12,022 nt of DNA from DAOMNN01 sp964404505 (GTDB lineage: Bacteria > Pseudomonadota > Gammaproteobacteria > Burkholderiales > Rhodocyclaceae): positions 1 through 12,022 of the forward strand of contig CAYOKH010000052.1 of NCBI GenBank assembly GCA_964404505.1, in the 5' to 3' direction. Position numbers and translations under genes: made by a program. Below, in pieces: positions 1-7,031 of the stretch (positions are counted from its first letter, which is position 1; every line of letters starts with the position of its first letter). The notes beneath the pieces were generated by a model, which searched no databases, was not told where the DNA came from, and worked only from the letters and a program-made list of their open reading frames with translations.

Positions 1-243
1 GGCGTCGAACACCGACAGCAGGGTCCACCAGTACGCGATGGATTCGCGTTCCTCCCAAGTGTAGGACTCGAGATCGAGGGTGTCCCAGGGGAGTTTCTTC
101 GGGTCCCAGGTTTCGCGCTGCGCGGCGTCCCACACTTCCTCCATCTTCGTCGTCTGCGCGTTCCACGACAGGGGATAGATGTTGGGTTGTTCGGTTTCCG
201 GCGGGAATTCCTGAGCAAGTGCCAGTTTTTCGTTCTTCGCCAT
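1..243 (-). CDS. N-terminal part of an unidentified, possibly ferritin-like/di-iron protein (cut by window edge)
   Basis: The reverse strand reads 81 codons from an ATG at 243 without a stop up to the window edge, so the gene continues to the left. A Shine-Dalgarno GAGGAG (250-255) precedes the ATG at good spacing. The protein begins MAKNEKLALAQEF, has no signal peptide, and is rich in Trp and acidic residues; a segment near residues 62-73 reads TWEERESIAYWW. The soluble, helical, Trp/Glu-rich N-terminus resembles the lead-in of ferritin-like or ribonucleotide-reductase-R2-like di-iron proteins. I see no iron-ligand motif in the visible part, so this family call is a guess. The upstream region carries a strong promoter, an FNR-type box and a TetR-like palindrome, which suggests control by oxygen and by a small-molecule-sensing repressor. 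That the open frame is a real gene is well supported by start, RBS and codon use; the function is not. Confidence 0.6.
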   Translation of the reverse strand, partial: MAKNEKLALAQEFPPETEQPNIYPLSWNAQTTKMEEVWDAAQRETWDPKKLPWDTLDLESYTWEERESIAYWWTLLSVFDA

Positions 244-324
244 TCGTTTCTCCTCGTCTCTGTTGAGGGTGGGGGTGGGGTATGCCGTCCCGGCTGGGTC
301 TGGGCCGGATGACGGGTCGAGCCT

Positions 325-338
325 TTGATGTATATCAA
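325..338. promoter_or_regulatory. FNR/ANR/DNR-type binding site
   Basis: The bases form TTGAT-GTAT-ATCAA, a full match to the FNR-family consensus TTGAT-N4-ATCAA. The centre (331.5) falls on the predicted start point of the leftward promoter, where a bound FNR-type protein would normally repress. It is about 93 bases upstream of the predicted start of the rightward fimT promoter. The match is seen directly; the regulatory direction is inferred. Confidence 0.6.
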
Positions 339-339
339 A

Positions 340-368
340 AATATATCTTTGACTGACCGGGCGGTCAA
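340..368 (-). promoter_or_regulatory. Sigma-70 promoter for the leftward gene at 1-243
   Basis: Read on the minus strand, a -35 TTGACC (368-363) is followed after exactly 17 bases by a -10 TATATT (345-340). The predicted start point is near 333, giving a leader of about 90 bases before the ATG at 243. Both hexamers are close to consensus and the region is AT-rich against GC-rich surroundings. Confidence 0.65.
349..368. promoter_or_regulatory. Palindromic operator, TetR-family type
   Basis: TGACCG-GG-CGGTCA (354-367) is a perfect 6+6 inverted repeat. A second overlapping one, TTGAC-N10-GTCAA, spans 349-368. Short GACC/GGTC palindromes are typical of TetR-family operators. This one overlaps the -35 of the leftward promoter and fills part of its spacer, a good place for repression. 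No regulator gene is visible in the window. Confidence 0.5.
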
Positions 369-389
369 GTATACTTTTCGAGGTCTGCA

Positions 390-418
390 TTGACTATGCC
401 ATCGGTATTGTCTAAAGT
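390..418 (+). promoter_or_regulatory. Probable promoter of the orphan fimT gene
   Basis: TTGACT (390-395), a 17-base spacer and TAAAGT (413-418) make a plausible sigma-70 promoter with a start near 425 and a leader of about 80 bases. A second possible pair, TTGACT (349-354) with TATACT (370-375), has only a 15-base spacer and is less likely. Confidence 0.45.
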
Positions 419-428
419 ATGCGGATAG

Positions 429-442
429 CATTTCCGGAAATG
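429..442. promoter_or_regulatory. Perfect 14-base palindrome in the fimT leader
   Basis: CATTTCCGGAAATG is fully self-complementary (CATTTCC/GGAAATG with no spacer). It begins about 4 bases after the predicted fimT transcription start, so it could be an operator for a dimeric repressor. Without a loop it is unlikely to act as an RNA hairpin. Confidence 0.4.
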
Positions 443-506
443 TGTCCCACACGCCTGCTGACAAACGCATGCCCGCATCCGGGGCATGACCGGAAAGTCC
501 CTTGCC

Positions 507-1034
507 ATGACGATTCGAACCGAAACCGGCGTAACGCTCATCGAACTACTGGTCACCCTCGCGGTTCTGGCGGTGTTGCTCGGGGTCGGGATCCCGTCCC
601 TTGCCGGCCTGATCCGTGACAGCCGCCTGACGACATCGATCAACTCGATCCATGCGGCGCTGTTCTACGCGCGCTCAGAGTCGATCAAGCGCGGCCGGCG
701 GGTGACGATCTGTACCAGTGCGAACCAGGTCGCATGCGCAGCCGGCATCGGCTGGCACAGCGGATGGATCGTCTTCGACGACCCCAACGGCAACGGTGTG
801 CGCGATGCGGGTGAGACAGTCCTGCGGGTGGGGGATGCGCTGCCGCCACCCATTGCGATCACCGGCAATACGCCGGTCCGCAACTACGTCTCCTACGTGC
901 CGTCAGGCACGACGCGCGCGGTCGGCGGCGCGCTGCAGATGGGCACGATCACCGCGTGCGACGGCGGCAGTGCCCGGCAGATCGTCATCAGTGCAAGCGG
1001 CCGTCCAAGGGCGGTGCGCAGGGGGAGTTGCTGA
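507..1034 (+). CDS. fimT: GspH/FimT-type pseudopilin (orphan minor pilin)
   Basis: This 175-residue protein has a class III prepilin signal: an 8-residue leader MTIRTETG, then V-T-L-I-E with Glu at +5 after the cleavage, and a hydrophobic helix to about residue 32. It then follows the GspH/FimT pattern, including an ALFYARSESIKRG segment and a C-terminus ending in Gly-Ser-Cys. It should be cleaved by prepilin peptidase PilD and join the type IV pilus as a minor subunit. The C-terminus carries GRPR (residues 165-168), matching the GRxR motif linked to DNA binding in FimT proteins of naturally transformable bacteria. I chose ATG 507 because GGAAAG lies about 10 bases upstream and the leader length is typical. 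An in-frame ATG at 486 would add seven residues and has no usable RBS. The gene stands alone, convergent to the protease gene and separated from the pil operon. Confidence 0.85.
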   Translation: MTIRTETGVTLIELLVTLAVLAVLLGVGIPSLAGLIRDSRLTTSINSIHAALFYARSESIKRGRRVTICTSANQVACAAGIGWHSGWIVFDDPNGNGVRDAGETVLRVGDALPPPIAITGNTPVRNYVSYVPSGTTRAVGGALQMGTITACDGGSARQIVISASGRPRAVRRGSC

Positions 1035-1176
1035 CGAGGGCACGGACCACCGGCTTGACGATGAACCATCGACCGGAGGCTCGCGCCCGGTTCGGCACGC
1101 GACGGACGGCCCGGCCTTCCTTGTCCCTCACTCGGGGGTTGTCCATGATCTGTCCGGACAATAAGGCAGCGAAACA

Positions 1177-1217
1177 GGAGTCCGGGCGGCTTCGGAGAGT
1201 TCTGCCGCCTGGACTCC
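1177..1217. terminator. Stem-loop between convergent genes, possible bidirectional terminator
   Basis: Two 14-base arms (1177-1190 and 1204-1217) pair with one mismatch around a 13-base loop. It lies between the 3' end of fimT (1034) and the 3' end of the protease gene (1258), where a shared terminator would be expected. There is no clear U-run on either side, so intrinsic termination may be weak. Confidence 0.45.
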
Positions 1218-1257
1218 CAGTCGCCGCGACATCGCTCCGTCGATGCTCCCGGGGCGG

Positions 1258-1923
1258 TCAGTACTTCTTGCGCAGGATCAGCCGGTTTTCCTCGCGCAGC
1301 ATCTCCGTCCGGTTCAGAAAGCTCATGCCCAGCAGGACGAACGGCAGTTCGTTCTCGAAGACGAGGGCGTCGACGCCATGCAGCGTCAGATCCCCGATCC
1401 GGACCGAATCGAGGCGGACCCGCCAGACCGTCGCACGACCGCTTGCGGTCTGTGCCTGCACGGGTACGCCGCTGAGGTGATTTATTCCTGCGCGCCTGGC
1501 ATCCGAAAGACCGATCGAAACCATGCTCGCGCCGGTATCGACGAGAAAGCGTACTGCCCTGCCATTGACGGTGCCATTTGTGAAGTGGTGTCCGCGTCCA
1601 TCGGCAAACAGCGTGGCGGTCTGCGCTGCGGCTTCCTCGCCCATGCGCACCGGTCCGCCGCCCAGCACGAGCCGGCGCGAGACGCCATCGACTTCGATCA
1701 CGGCGGAACCGCTCGATTGCGAGACCTCGACGAGCTTCACCCCTTCCGGCGTTCGCTGCCCGACCGCAAGCGTTCGTGGCGCTCCGCCATCCACGACGAG
1801 AACGGCCTTGTCCGCGAACAATCCGGCCAGGACGACATCCGCGGAACTGGCAGGAGAGGGAAAAACTGCGAACGACAGCACGATGATGCAGGCCTTCCAC
1901 AGCCACTGGTACGGGTTTGTCAC
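1258..1923 (-). CDS. Retropepsin-like (clan AA) aspartic protease, exported
   Basis: The 221-residue protein starts at a GTG with a good RBS (AAGGAAG about 8 bases upstream). It has a signal peptide: Lys11, then a hydrophobic stretch to about residue 22 and a likely cleavage after PASSA (residue 28). Residues 29-100 form a small beta-rich N-terminal part. The C-terminal half is the single-domain retropepsin fold: the catalytic Asp-Thr-Gly at 129-131 within FLVDTGAS, and the second hydrophobic-hydrophobic-Gly element LLGMSFL at 197-203. This matches the TIGR02281-type clan AA family of proteobacteria, which should act as a dimer since each chain supplies one catalytic Asp. Location is probably periplasmic. 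Substrates are unknown for this family as far as I know. It lies 164 bases downstream of pilY1 on the same strand, behind a strong hairpin, so it may be transcribed separately. Confidence 0.8.
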   Translation of the reverse strand: MTNPYQWLWKACIIVLSFAVFPSPASSADVVLAGLFADKAVLVVDGGAPRTLAVGQRTPEGVKLVEVSQSSGSAVIEVDGVSRRLVLGGGPVRMGEEAAAQTATLFADGRGHHFTNGTVNGRAVRFLVDTGASMVSIGLSDARRAGINHLSGVPVQAQTASGRATVWRVRLDSVRIGDLTLHGVDALVFENELPFVLLGMSFLNRTEMLREENRLILRKKY

Positions 1924-2036
1924 GGTGAACTTCCTTCGTCCATCGCCCTCCGGGCAGGCTGCATTGTGTCACGCAGTGCTGTTCGCACCGGGCTCCGGGT
2001 GGGTGAGCAACGACTGGCCAGTGGCGACGTAACGAA

Positions 2037-2065
2037 GCGAGTCCCCCGCTTGGTGGGGGGCTCGC
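2037..2065 (-). terminator. Hairpin terminator downstream of pilY1
   Basis: Arms at 2037-2047 and 2055-2065 form an 11-base GC-rich stem with one G-U wobble and a 7-base loop. It begins 22 bases after the pilY1 stop codon in the direction of transcription. The sequence after the hairpin on the minus strand is only mildly T-rich (TTCGTTAC), so read-through into the protease gene is possible. Confidence 0.55.
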
Positions 2066-2087
2066 CAGGGTTCAGCCTTTGCGCCAA

Positions 2088-5000
2088 TCACTCATCAACG
2101 ATACGGTAGCGATATTCCTTGATACGGTTGAGTGGAACAGGGATCTCGACCCTCCCCACCTCGAGCGGGGACCCGCCAACAGCTCCCTCAACTCCGACAC
2201 CTCTGCAGCCAACACAGAAAGGCACCCTGAGGCCGTCGTCCAGCGCAACCACTCCTGCCACCGGTGAGGGGGGAATCCCTCCGCCGGCGAACGCGGTCGA
2301 GCGGTCCACGGTCGTACCTTGCGGAAGCTCGCAAAGGCTTCCACCGTGCAGGAAGCATGCGTGATAGCCGCGAGCATTACCCAGGGCGCCGCACTGACCG
2401 CCCGAGGCATTCGGGGCGGTGGCCTGGAAGGTATTGAAGAAGACCAGTCCACCGATCACCGCGGGCTGGGTTACGACCTGCTCACGTGGGCCGGTCGTCA
2501 TGTCAAGGTCGATGACCCAGCCACGCGGGCGGGTGAGTGCGCTCGCGAACACCGGATTATAGTCGAGCGAGGGGTCGGTGGTGTTCATGACCTGGCAGCC
2601 CGCGTCCAGGTCCAGGTCGCCCGGGTCATCGCAGTCGCTGCTGTCATTGATCAGGTCAAATGCGTTGCCGGTCGTCGCGTGGAAATCCCAGAAGCCGTAG
2701 AAGCGGTTCTTGATGCCGGCCGCCTCCTGGCTTGCAAGCGGCTTTTCGCGGTCCCCAGTGCCGGCCAGCACGACATTGTAACTGCCGAGTTTGACCACCG
2801 ACGGAGCAGTCAGAAACTTGCGGTTCCGCTCGTTGCTGTCGCTCCAGTCCCCGACTCCCGCCACGCGGGTCAGGACCCAGTCCGACGGGGCAAGATCCGA
2901 AATGTTGAGGCGCCACAGATTGCCGGACGTATCCACCGCGTAGATCAGGTCGTGGAAGCCATCGTTCGTTGTATCGACCGCCACCACGTCTGCCACTACC
3001 CGGCCAGCTGCGCTGCCGAGGTCGATGTATCGGGCCAGGTTGCCCGTCTTGGCATCGAGCACGAATATGCCCCGCCCAAGTGAGGTTCCGTCGCAGGAGC
3101 GGGGTGCGTCGTCTTCGCACCGGTCGTAACCCCCGCCGAACACCGTGTACAGGCGTGTGACCATGGCGGTGGAAGGTTCCGGCTCGGGCATCCGGGTCCG
3201 GATCACGCGAGGTGCGGACCAGGTTTGCCCGAGCTTGGCCGCGTCCGCGCCACCCACACAGTTGCTGCCGTCCGGTTCGCAACCGAAACGCCACATCGGC
3301 AACGGTGTGCTGAAACGCGGGTTTGCAGTCACATCGAAAGCATAGACCACTCGGCCGCCACGACGCATCGACGGGTAGATGTAGCGTACCAGCGCATCGG
3401 AGTCCGCGTCGGGACCGATGTAGGCGCCGATGGTGCCGTCGAAGAAGTAGTCCTTGGGTGCACTGTCATTCGGGTTGTTGAAGTATTGCACGTGAGGACT
3501 GTTGTTGCGCAGGCGCTCCAGCCGGTTCCTGAATTCGGGCGCCAGGAACGCCCAGACCTCGCCGCCGCCCGCGGCTGACTTGCGACCGTCGATTGCGCGC
3601 AACATTCCATCGTCGGCACCATAGAACACCACCACATCTTCGTCGGCACCATAGCTAAGTGCGAGTGGGCGGGAATGCACGACGCCGCCATGTACCGTGG
3701 GACGAATGCCGCTGGCTGGTTTGCCGTATTGTTCGCTGCAGCTTGTGCCGCCGGTGCAGTCGCCGACGTTCTCGCCGCGAATCCAGCGCGCCAGGGTATC
3801 GCTGTCGCTGAAGGTCTCGATACTGTTGCATTGGGCTGGCGGTGCGGCGCAGGTGTGTACCGTGCGGTCGGAAGCCGACGTGAGGCTGCGGATCCCTTGT
3901 GCCACGCCGCCACGCTCCACGATGGGACCGTCGGGTGAATCGGAATACTCCCTGTTGGGCATGCTGAGGCATTGACCGACCGGCGCACCTGGTACCGATT
4001 GCCAGTAATTGGCGGAGTCGTCGGTCCAGAAGCTCTGTGCGCAGTCGAGAATGAAGCCGGTGACGACGTTGTCGACCGCCGGGGTGTCGTTTGCATCTGC
4101 CAAATACAGTCCGCCGGCGGCGTCGAGCTGGACATGATACTGCTTGAGGTTGCCCTCCCAGCGCGGCTCCAGCTTGGGCCGGAACATGCCGATATAGACC
4201 TGGTTCAGATAGGTACCCTGGGTGTTGACGCTGATCGGAAGCGAGGCCGACGCGTAGGCGCTATTGACCGAGGCGATCTGCATGAATATCCGCTTCAGCG
4301 CTTCGACCAGATCCCCGAGATTCCCCCCGACGGTGAAATAACCGGAGCTGCCGGTGCCGCCGTGCTGGGCCATGCTGCTCAGCAGTTGCGCCTGTTTCGG
4401 ACGATTCCCGCCCTGCAGGGTATTGAAAACGTCGATGGTGAAGGTCTTGACTGGCTGATGGCCCGCAACCGGGCTGACATCGGTACGCGCCAGAAAGCTG
4501 GCCCATTCATCCGCAAAGCGGATGTCCGACTTGCTCGTCTCGTATAGTTGCTGCGGCGTCAGTCCAAGCCGGGTCATCAATTCGTTCGTCGGTGGACTTG
4601 CGTTCTGGTTTGTACGCTCTTCCTGACTTGGCCAGCCGTTGCCGACGAGAATGATGAAGTTCTGCCCGCAGAAGCCTTCGGCAATCGGACTTTGGTAGGC
4701 GCTACGCGTATCGTCGGTGAAGGCGTCAGGATCTGCAAACGCATTGTCGGTCACATAACCATACGGTGCCGGCCCGAACCCGGTCGGCCCGACAGGGTCT
4801 CCACCGATCAGAGCCTCTGTCCCGTTGGTCGCAGCATGACCGCCATAGTACTTGAACGCGTCGTAAAGCGCCGTGCCATACGCCGCCGCCCCCGATGTCT
4901 TGAAGTCCGGATCATTGATCTTCTGGTCAATCTGGAGCAGGTCGGACACCAGACTGTTCGACTCGGCACAGAAGTCATCCGGTCCCTTGATCGCACGGCG

Positions 5001-5438
5001 AATGTATCCCGGGGATACGCTGCTCCCGTCCGGCGTTCCCTTCGCGTCTGCGAACAGCATGAGCCCGATGTTGATATTGAACGCCCGGTCCGCTTCCGGC
5101 ACGTCGCAGATCAGCTCCTTGAGCACGGCCCGCGTCGCGCGTAGCTGAACCTGGCCTTGTTCAAGGGTGGTAGTGTCCGGCGAGTTCTCACCGAACACGA
5201 GCTCGACATAGCGTTGACACTCCGTGTCACCACCACAATTCGCAAATACTTCGCCCTTAATCCATCGCTGATTGTTCGCGGTCCAGTTGGAGGTGTTATC
5301 GAAAAAGAACAGCACGTTCGGCGCGTCGAACTCCGTCGAGCCGGTGGTATAGATGTCGATGTCTTCGGCATGGACAGGCGTTGTCAAGGCGAGGCTCGTC
5401 GCAAGCAGCGCAATCGGTTTTTGCAGGCGGGATGTCAT
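2088..5438 (-). CDS. pilY1: Type IV pilus tip protein PilY1 (PilC-like beta-propeller)
   Basis: The 1116-residue protein has a signal peptide ending near HAEDI (residue 25). Residues about 40-390 resemble a von Willebrand A-type domain: a core strand NVLFFFDNTSNW (41-52) and a later strand FIILVGNGWPS (261-271). The C-terminal part (about 580-1010) is the PilC/PilY1 beta-propeller, with blades such as VVVFYGADDGMLRAIDG (602-618) and a calcium-loop signature DTTNDGFHD (822-830) followed by LIYAVDTSGNLWRLN. PilY1 sits at the pilus tip with the minor pilins, primes assembly, and takes part in adhesion and surface sensing in other bacteria. The metal-binding motif of the A domain is D47-x-T49-x-N51 in place of DxSxS. 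AAGGA lies about 9 bases before the ATG, 28 bases after pilX. It is the last gene of the pil operon. Confidence 0.93.
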   Translation of the reverse strand: MTSRLQKPIALLATSLALTTPVHAEDIDIYTTGSTEFDAPNVLFFFDNTSNWTANNQRWIKGEVFANCGGDTECQRYVELVFGENSPDTTTLEQGQVQLRATRAVLKELICDVPEADRAFNINIGLMLFADAKGTPDGSSVSPGYIRRAIKGPDDFCAESNSLVSDLLQIDQKINDPDFKTSGAAAYGTALYDAFKYYGGHAATNGTEALIGGDPVGPTGFGPAPYGYVTDNAFADPDAFTDDTRSAYQSPIAEGFCGQNFIILVGNGWPSQEERTNQNASPPTNELMTRLGLTPQQLYETSKSDIRFADEWASFLARTDVSPVAGHQPVKTFTIDVFNTLQGGNRPKQAQLLSSMAQHGGTGSSGYFTVGGNLGDLVEALKRIFMQIASVNSAYASASLPISVNTQGTYLNQVYIGMFRPKLEPRWEGNLKQYHVQLDAAGGLYLADANDTPAVDNVVTGFILDCAQSFWTDDSANYWQSVPGAPVGQCLSMPNREYSDSPDGPIVERGGVAQGIRSLTSASDRTVHTCAAPPAQCNSIETFSDSDTLARWIRGENVGDCTGGTSCSEQYGKPASGIRPTVHGGVVHSRPLALSYGADEDVVVFYGADDGMLRAIDGRKSAAGGGEVWAFLAPEFRNRLERLRNNSPHVQYFNNPNDSAPKDYFFDGTIGAYIGPDADSDALVRYIYPSMRRGGRVVYAFDVTANPRFSTPLPMWRFGCEPDGSNCVGGADAAKLGQTWSAPRVIRTRMPEPEPSTAMVTRLYTVFGGGYDRCEDDAPRSCDGTSLGRGIFVLDAKTGNLARYIDLGSAAGRVVADVVAVDTTNDGFHDLIYAVDTSGNLWRLNISDLAPSDWVLTRVAGVGDWSDSNERNRKFLTAPSVVKLGSYNVVLAGTGDREKPLASQEAAGIKNRFYGFWDFHATTGNAFDLINDSSDCDDPGDLDLDAGCQVMNTTDPSLDYNPVFASALTRPRGWVIDLDMTTGPREQVVTQPAVIGGLVFFNTFQATAPNASGGQCGALGNARGYHACFLHGGSLCELPQGTTVDRSTAFAGGGIPPSPVAGVVALDDGLRVPFCVGCRGVGVEGAVGGSPLEVGRVEIPVPLNRIKEYRYRIVDE

Positions 5439-5466
5439 GACGGTCGTTCCTTGAAGTTATGATGAC

Positions 5467-6045
5467 TTACAGGCAGGCGTTTTCCGCCGCCGTGAAGTCG
5501 CTGCGTACGCCGACCCCTTGCCTGACGGTCACGTCGGCACCGACATCGGGGATGGTGATGCGCGCTTCGACTTCCCACAAAGCCGCCGCGCACAGGGAAT
5601 TCTCCGCCGCAGTGGTGGAATCCGGGTCGACCATCGTGACCTCGCCGCCGAGCACTCCGATGCAGGCTGCATCACCTCCCGAAACATAGCCCTGGGGATT
5701 GATGAGCTCGCCGACCGTGATGTAGCGGAAGCGCTTGCACGAGGGGCGTGGAATTGTCGCATGGTAAGTCTGGGGCTGGCCCTGCCCGTAGGCGAAGGGC
5801 AGTGCCGAGGGTCCGTCCATGGACTCATCCAGGAAGCCTGCCAGGCTGATCAGGCGGTCGATCTCGTAATGGGCGGCGTCCTCCGCCTCCATCTGATACT
5901 GTTCATTGCCGACGATCATCTGGTTTATCGTCGACAAACGGATTGCCGCCATGGAAAGCATCGTGATCAACATCAGCATGACCAGGCCGACGAACAGTGT
6001 GGCGCCGCGCTGGGAGCGATGTCGGTAACAGGCTTCGTAGATCAT
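5467..6045 (-). CDS. pilX: Type IV pilus minor pilin PilX
   Basis: This 192-residue protein begins with a short basic leader ending in SQRG at residue 14, followed by ATLFVGLVMLMLITMLSMAA, the PilX N-terminal pattern. The position five residues after the cleavage Gly is Val, not the Glu of ordinary pilins. This is usual for PilX/GspK-like subunits placed at the fibre tip, where no pilin sits above them. The ATG overlaps the pilW stop by 4 bases (ATGA) and has its own GGAGG (6051-6055) at 5-base spacing. The C-terminal region is rich in Cys and ends in ENACL. The partner PilY1 follows directly. Confidence 0.88.
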   Translation of the reverse strand: MIYEACYRHRSQRGATLFVGLVMLMLITMLSMAAIRLSTINQMIVGNEQYQMEAEDAAHYEIDRLISLAGFLDESMDGPSALPFAYGQGQPQTYHATIPRPSCKRFRYITVGELINPQGYVSGGDAACIGVLGGEVTMVDPDSTTAAENSLCAAALWEVEARITIPDVGADVTVRQGVGVRSDFTAAENACL

Positions 6046-7031
6046 CTCTGCCTCCGCGCGGCCGGGTTGTGCACTTCAATGTAACTGGTGAAGACTTCGC
6101 GTTTGAAGTCCGGGTCATAGCCGGCATCGGACGCGGGATCCACCAGTTTCGGGCCGACCTGGAAGACTTTCTGCGGACCGGAGGAGCCGTACCCGGGTGT
6201 CCGGTTTATCGAGCGCGCAAGCAGCCAGACACGCACGCCGACGATGTTCGCCCAGTCATCCTCGCTGATTGGGCTATCGGTAAACGAATCGGGTGCCCCA
6301 TCGCCGGTGGAATCGACGCCGAACTCGAACTGGATCTCTTCGATCCCCTCGACCAGCGGCTCGGTGGCGCCCGTGTCACGCGTATGGCGCATCAGGGCCG
6401 GGACGCCATTGCTCACCTGAATGAAGTAGAAGCGGCGGAGCAGGCGGCGTGTCTCGGCAAGGTCGTCACACGCGAGATTTCTGAGATTGAAGGTGCTGTC
6501 GCCACCGCCAACGATGCGAGGGTCCGAATCGGCGTTGCAATAGGAGATCTGTACGAATGCGACGCCGGGACCGGATGCGGGCACGAGCTCGGTGGAAAGC
6601 CGCTGGACAAACAGCATGCCGGTGTTTTCATTCGCATCCGGGAGGAAGGTGGCGCAAGCGAATCCGCCCCCGTTTCGACCCATTAGAGCGAGTCCGAGAG
6701 AGTCCTCCCACTCGCCAATGTCCCCCTCACACGCGATTTCGTTGGTTTCGGCCGCTGTGGCGGGGGGAGAAAAAGGCGTAATCGCAAGAGCCTCGAAGAA
6801 GCCCGCATGCATGATCTCGTCGCGAAGAACGTTCAGTGCGAAGCGCCCGTTTTCGAGCATGTGCGCCGAATTCTCGAGTTCGCGTCGGTTCTGGCTGTTG
6901 TTAAGGAACAGCATGACCATCGCAAGCGTGACGATCAGGCCGATGACCATGGCGATCATCAGCTCGATCAGCGTGACGCCGTTCTGCGAAGGTCGTGCGG
7001 CACTGGTCTGGAATATGGTCGACATGGGCAT
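6042..7031 (-). CDS. pilW: Type IV pilus minor pilin PilW
   Basis: The 329-residue protein has an 18-residue leader ending in PSQNG, then VTLIELMIAMVIGLIVTLAM with Glu at +5, the classic N-methylation signal and helix. The remainder, including NGRFALNVLRDEIMHAGFFE (62-81), is the hallmark of PilW/GspJ-like minor pilins, and the length fits. PilW joins PilV, PilX and PilE in the initiation complex below PilY1. The ATG (7031) abuts the pilV TGA with no gap, and GGAA upstream is a weak RBS, so translation is likely coupled. A second in-frame ATG lies two codons later (7025). Confidence 0.9.
   Translation of the reverse strand: MPMSTIFQTSAARPSQNGVTLIELMIAMVIGLIVTLAMVMLFLNNSQNRRELENSAHMLENGRFALNVLRDEIMHAGFFEALAITPFSPPATAAETNEIACEGDIGEWEDSLGLALMGRNGGGFACATFLPDANENTGMLFVQRLSTELVPASGPGVAFVQISYCNADSDPRIVGGGDSTFNLRNLACDDLAETRRLLRRFYFIQVSNGVPALMRHTRDTGATEPLVEGIEEIQFEFGVDSTGDGAPDSFTDSPISEDDWANIVGVRVWLLARSINRTPGYGSSGPQKVFQVGPKLVDPASDAGYDPDFKREVFTSYIEVHNPAARRQR

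Noticed and set aside
893..1972. Long leftward open frame of 359 codons over the fimT end and the protease gene
   Set aside because: It is Arg-rich, lacks recognisable domains and overlaps the well-supported fimT and retropepsin genes, as expected of an out-of-frame shadow in GC-rich DNA.
1243..2109. Rightward open frame of 288 codons antisense to the protease gene
   Set aside because: No RBS or family pattern; the opposite strand holds a signal peptide and a catalytic DTG motif in a good frame.
2319..3083. Rightward open frame of 254 codons antisense to pilY1
   Set aside because: It lies wholly within the pilY1 beta-propeller coding sequence and has no recognisable features.
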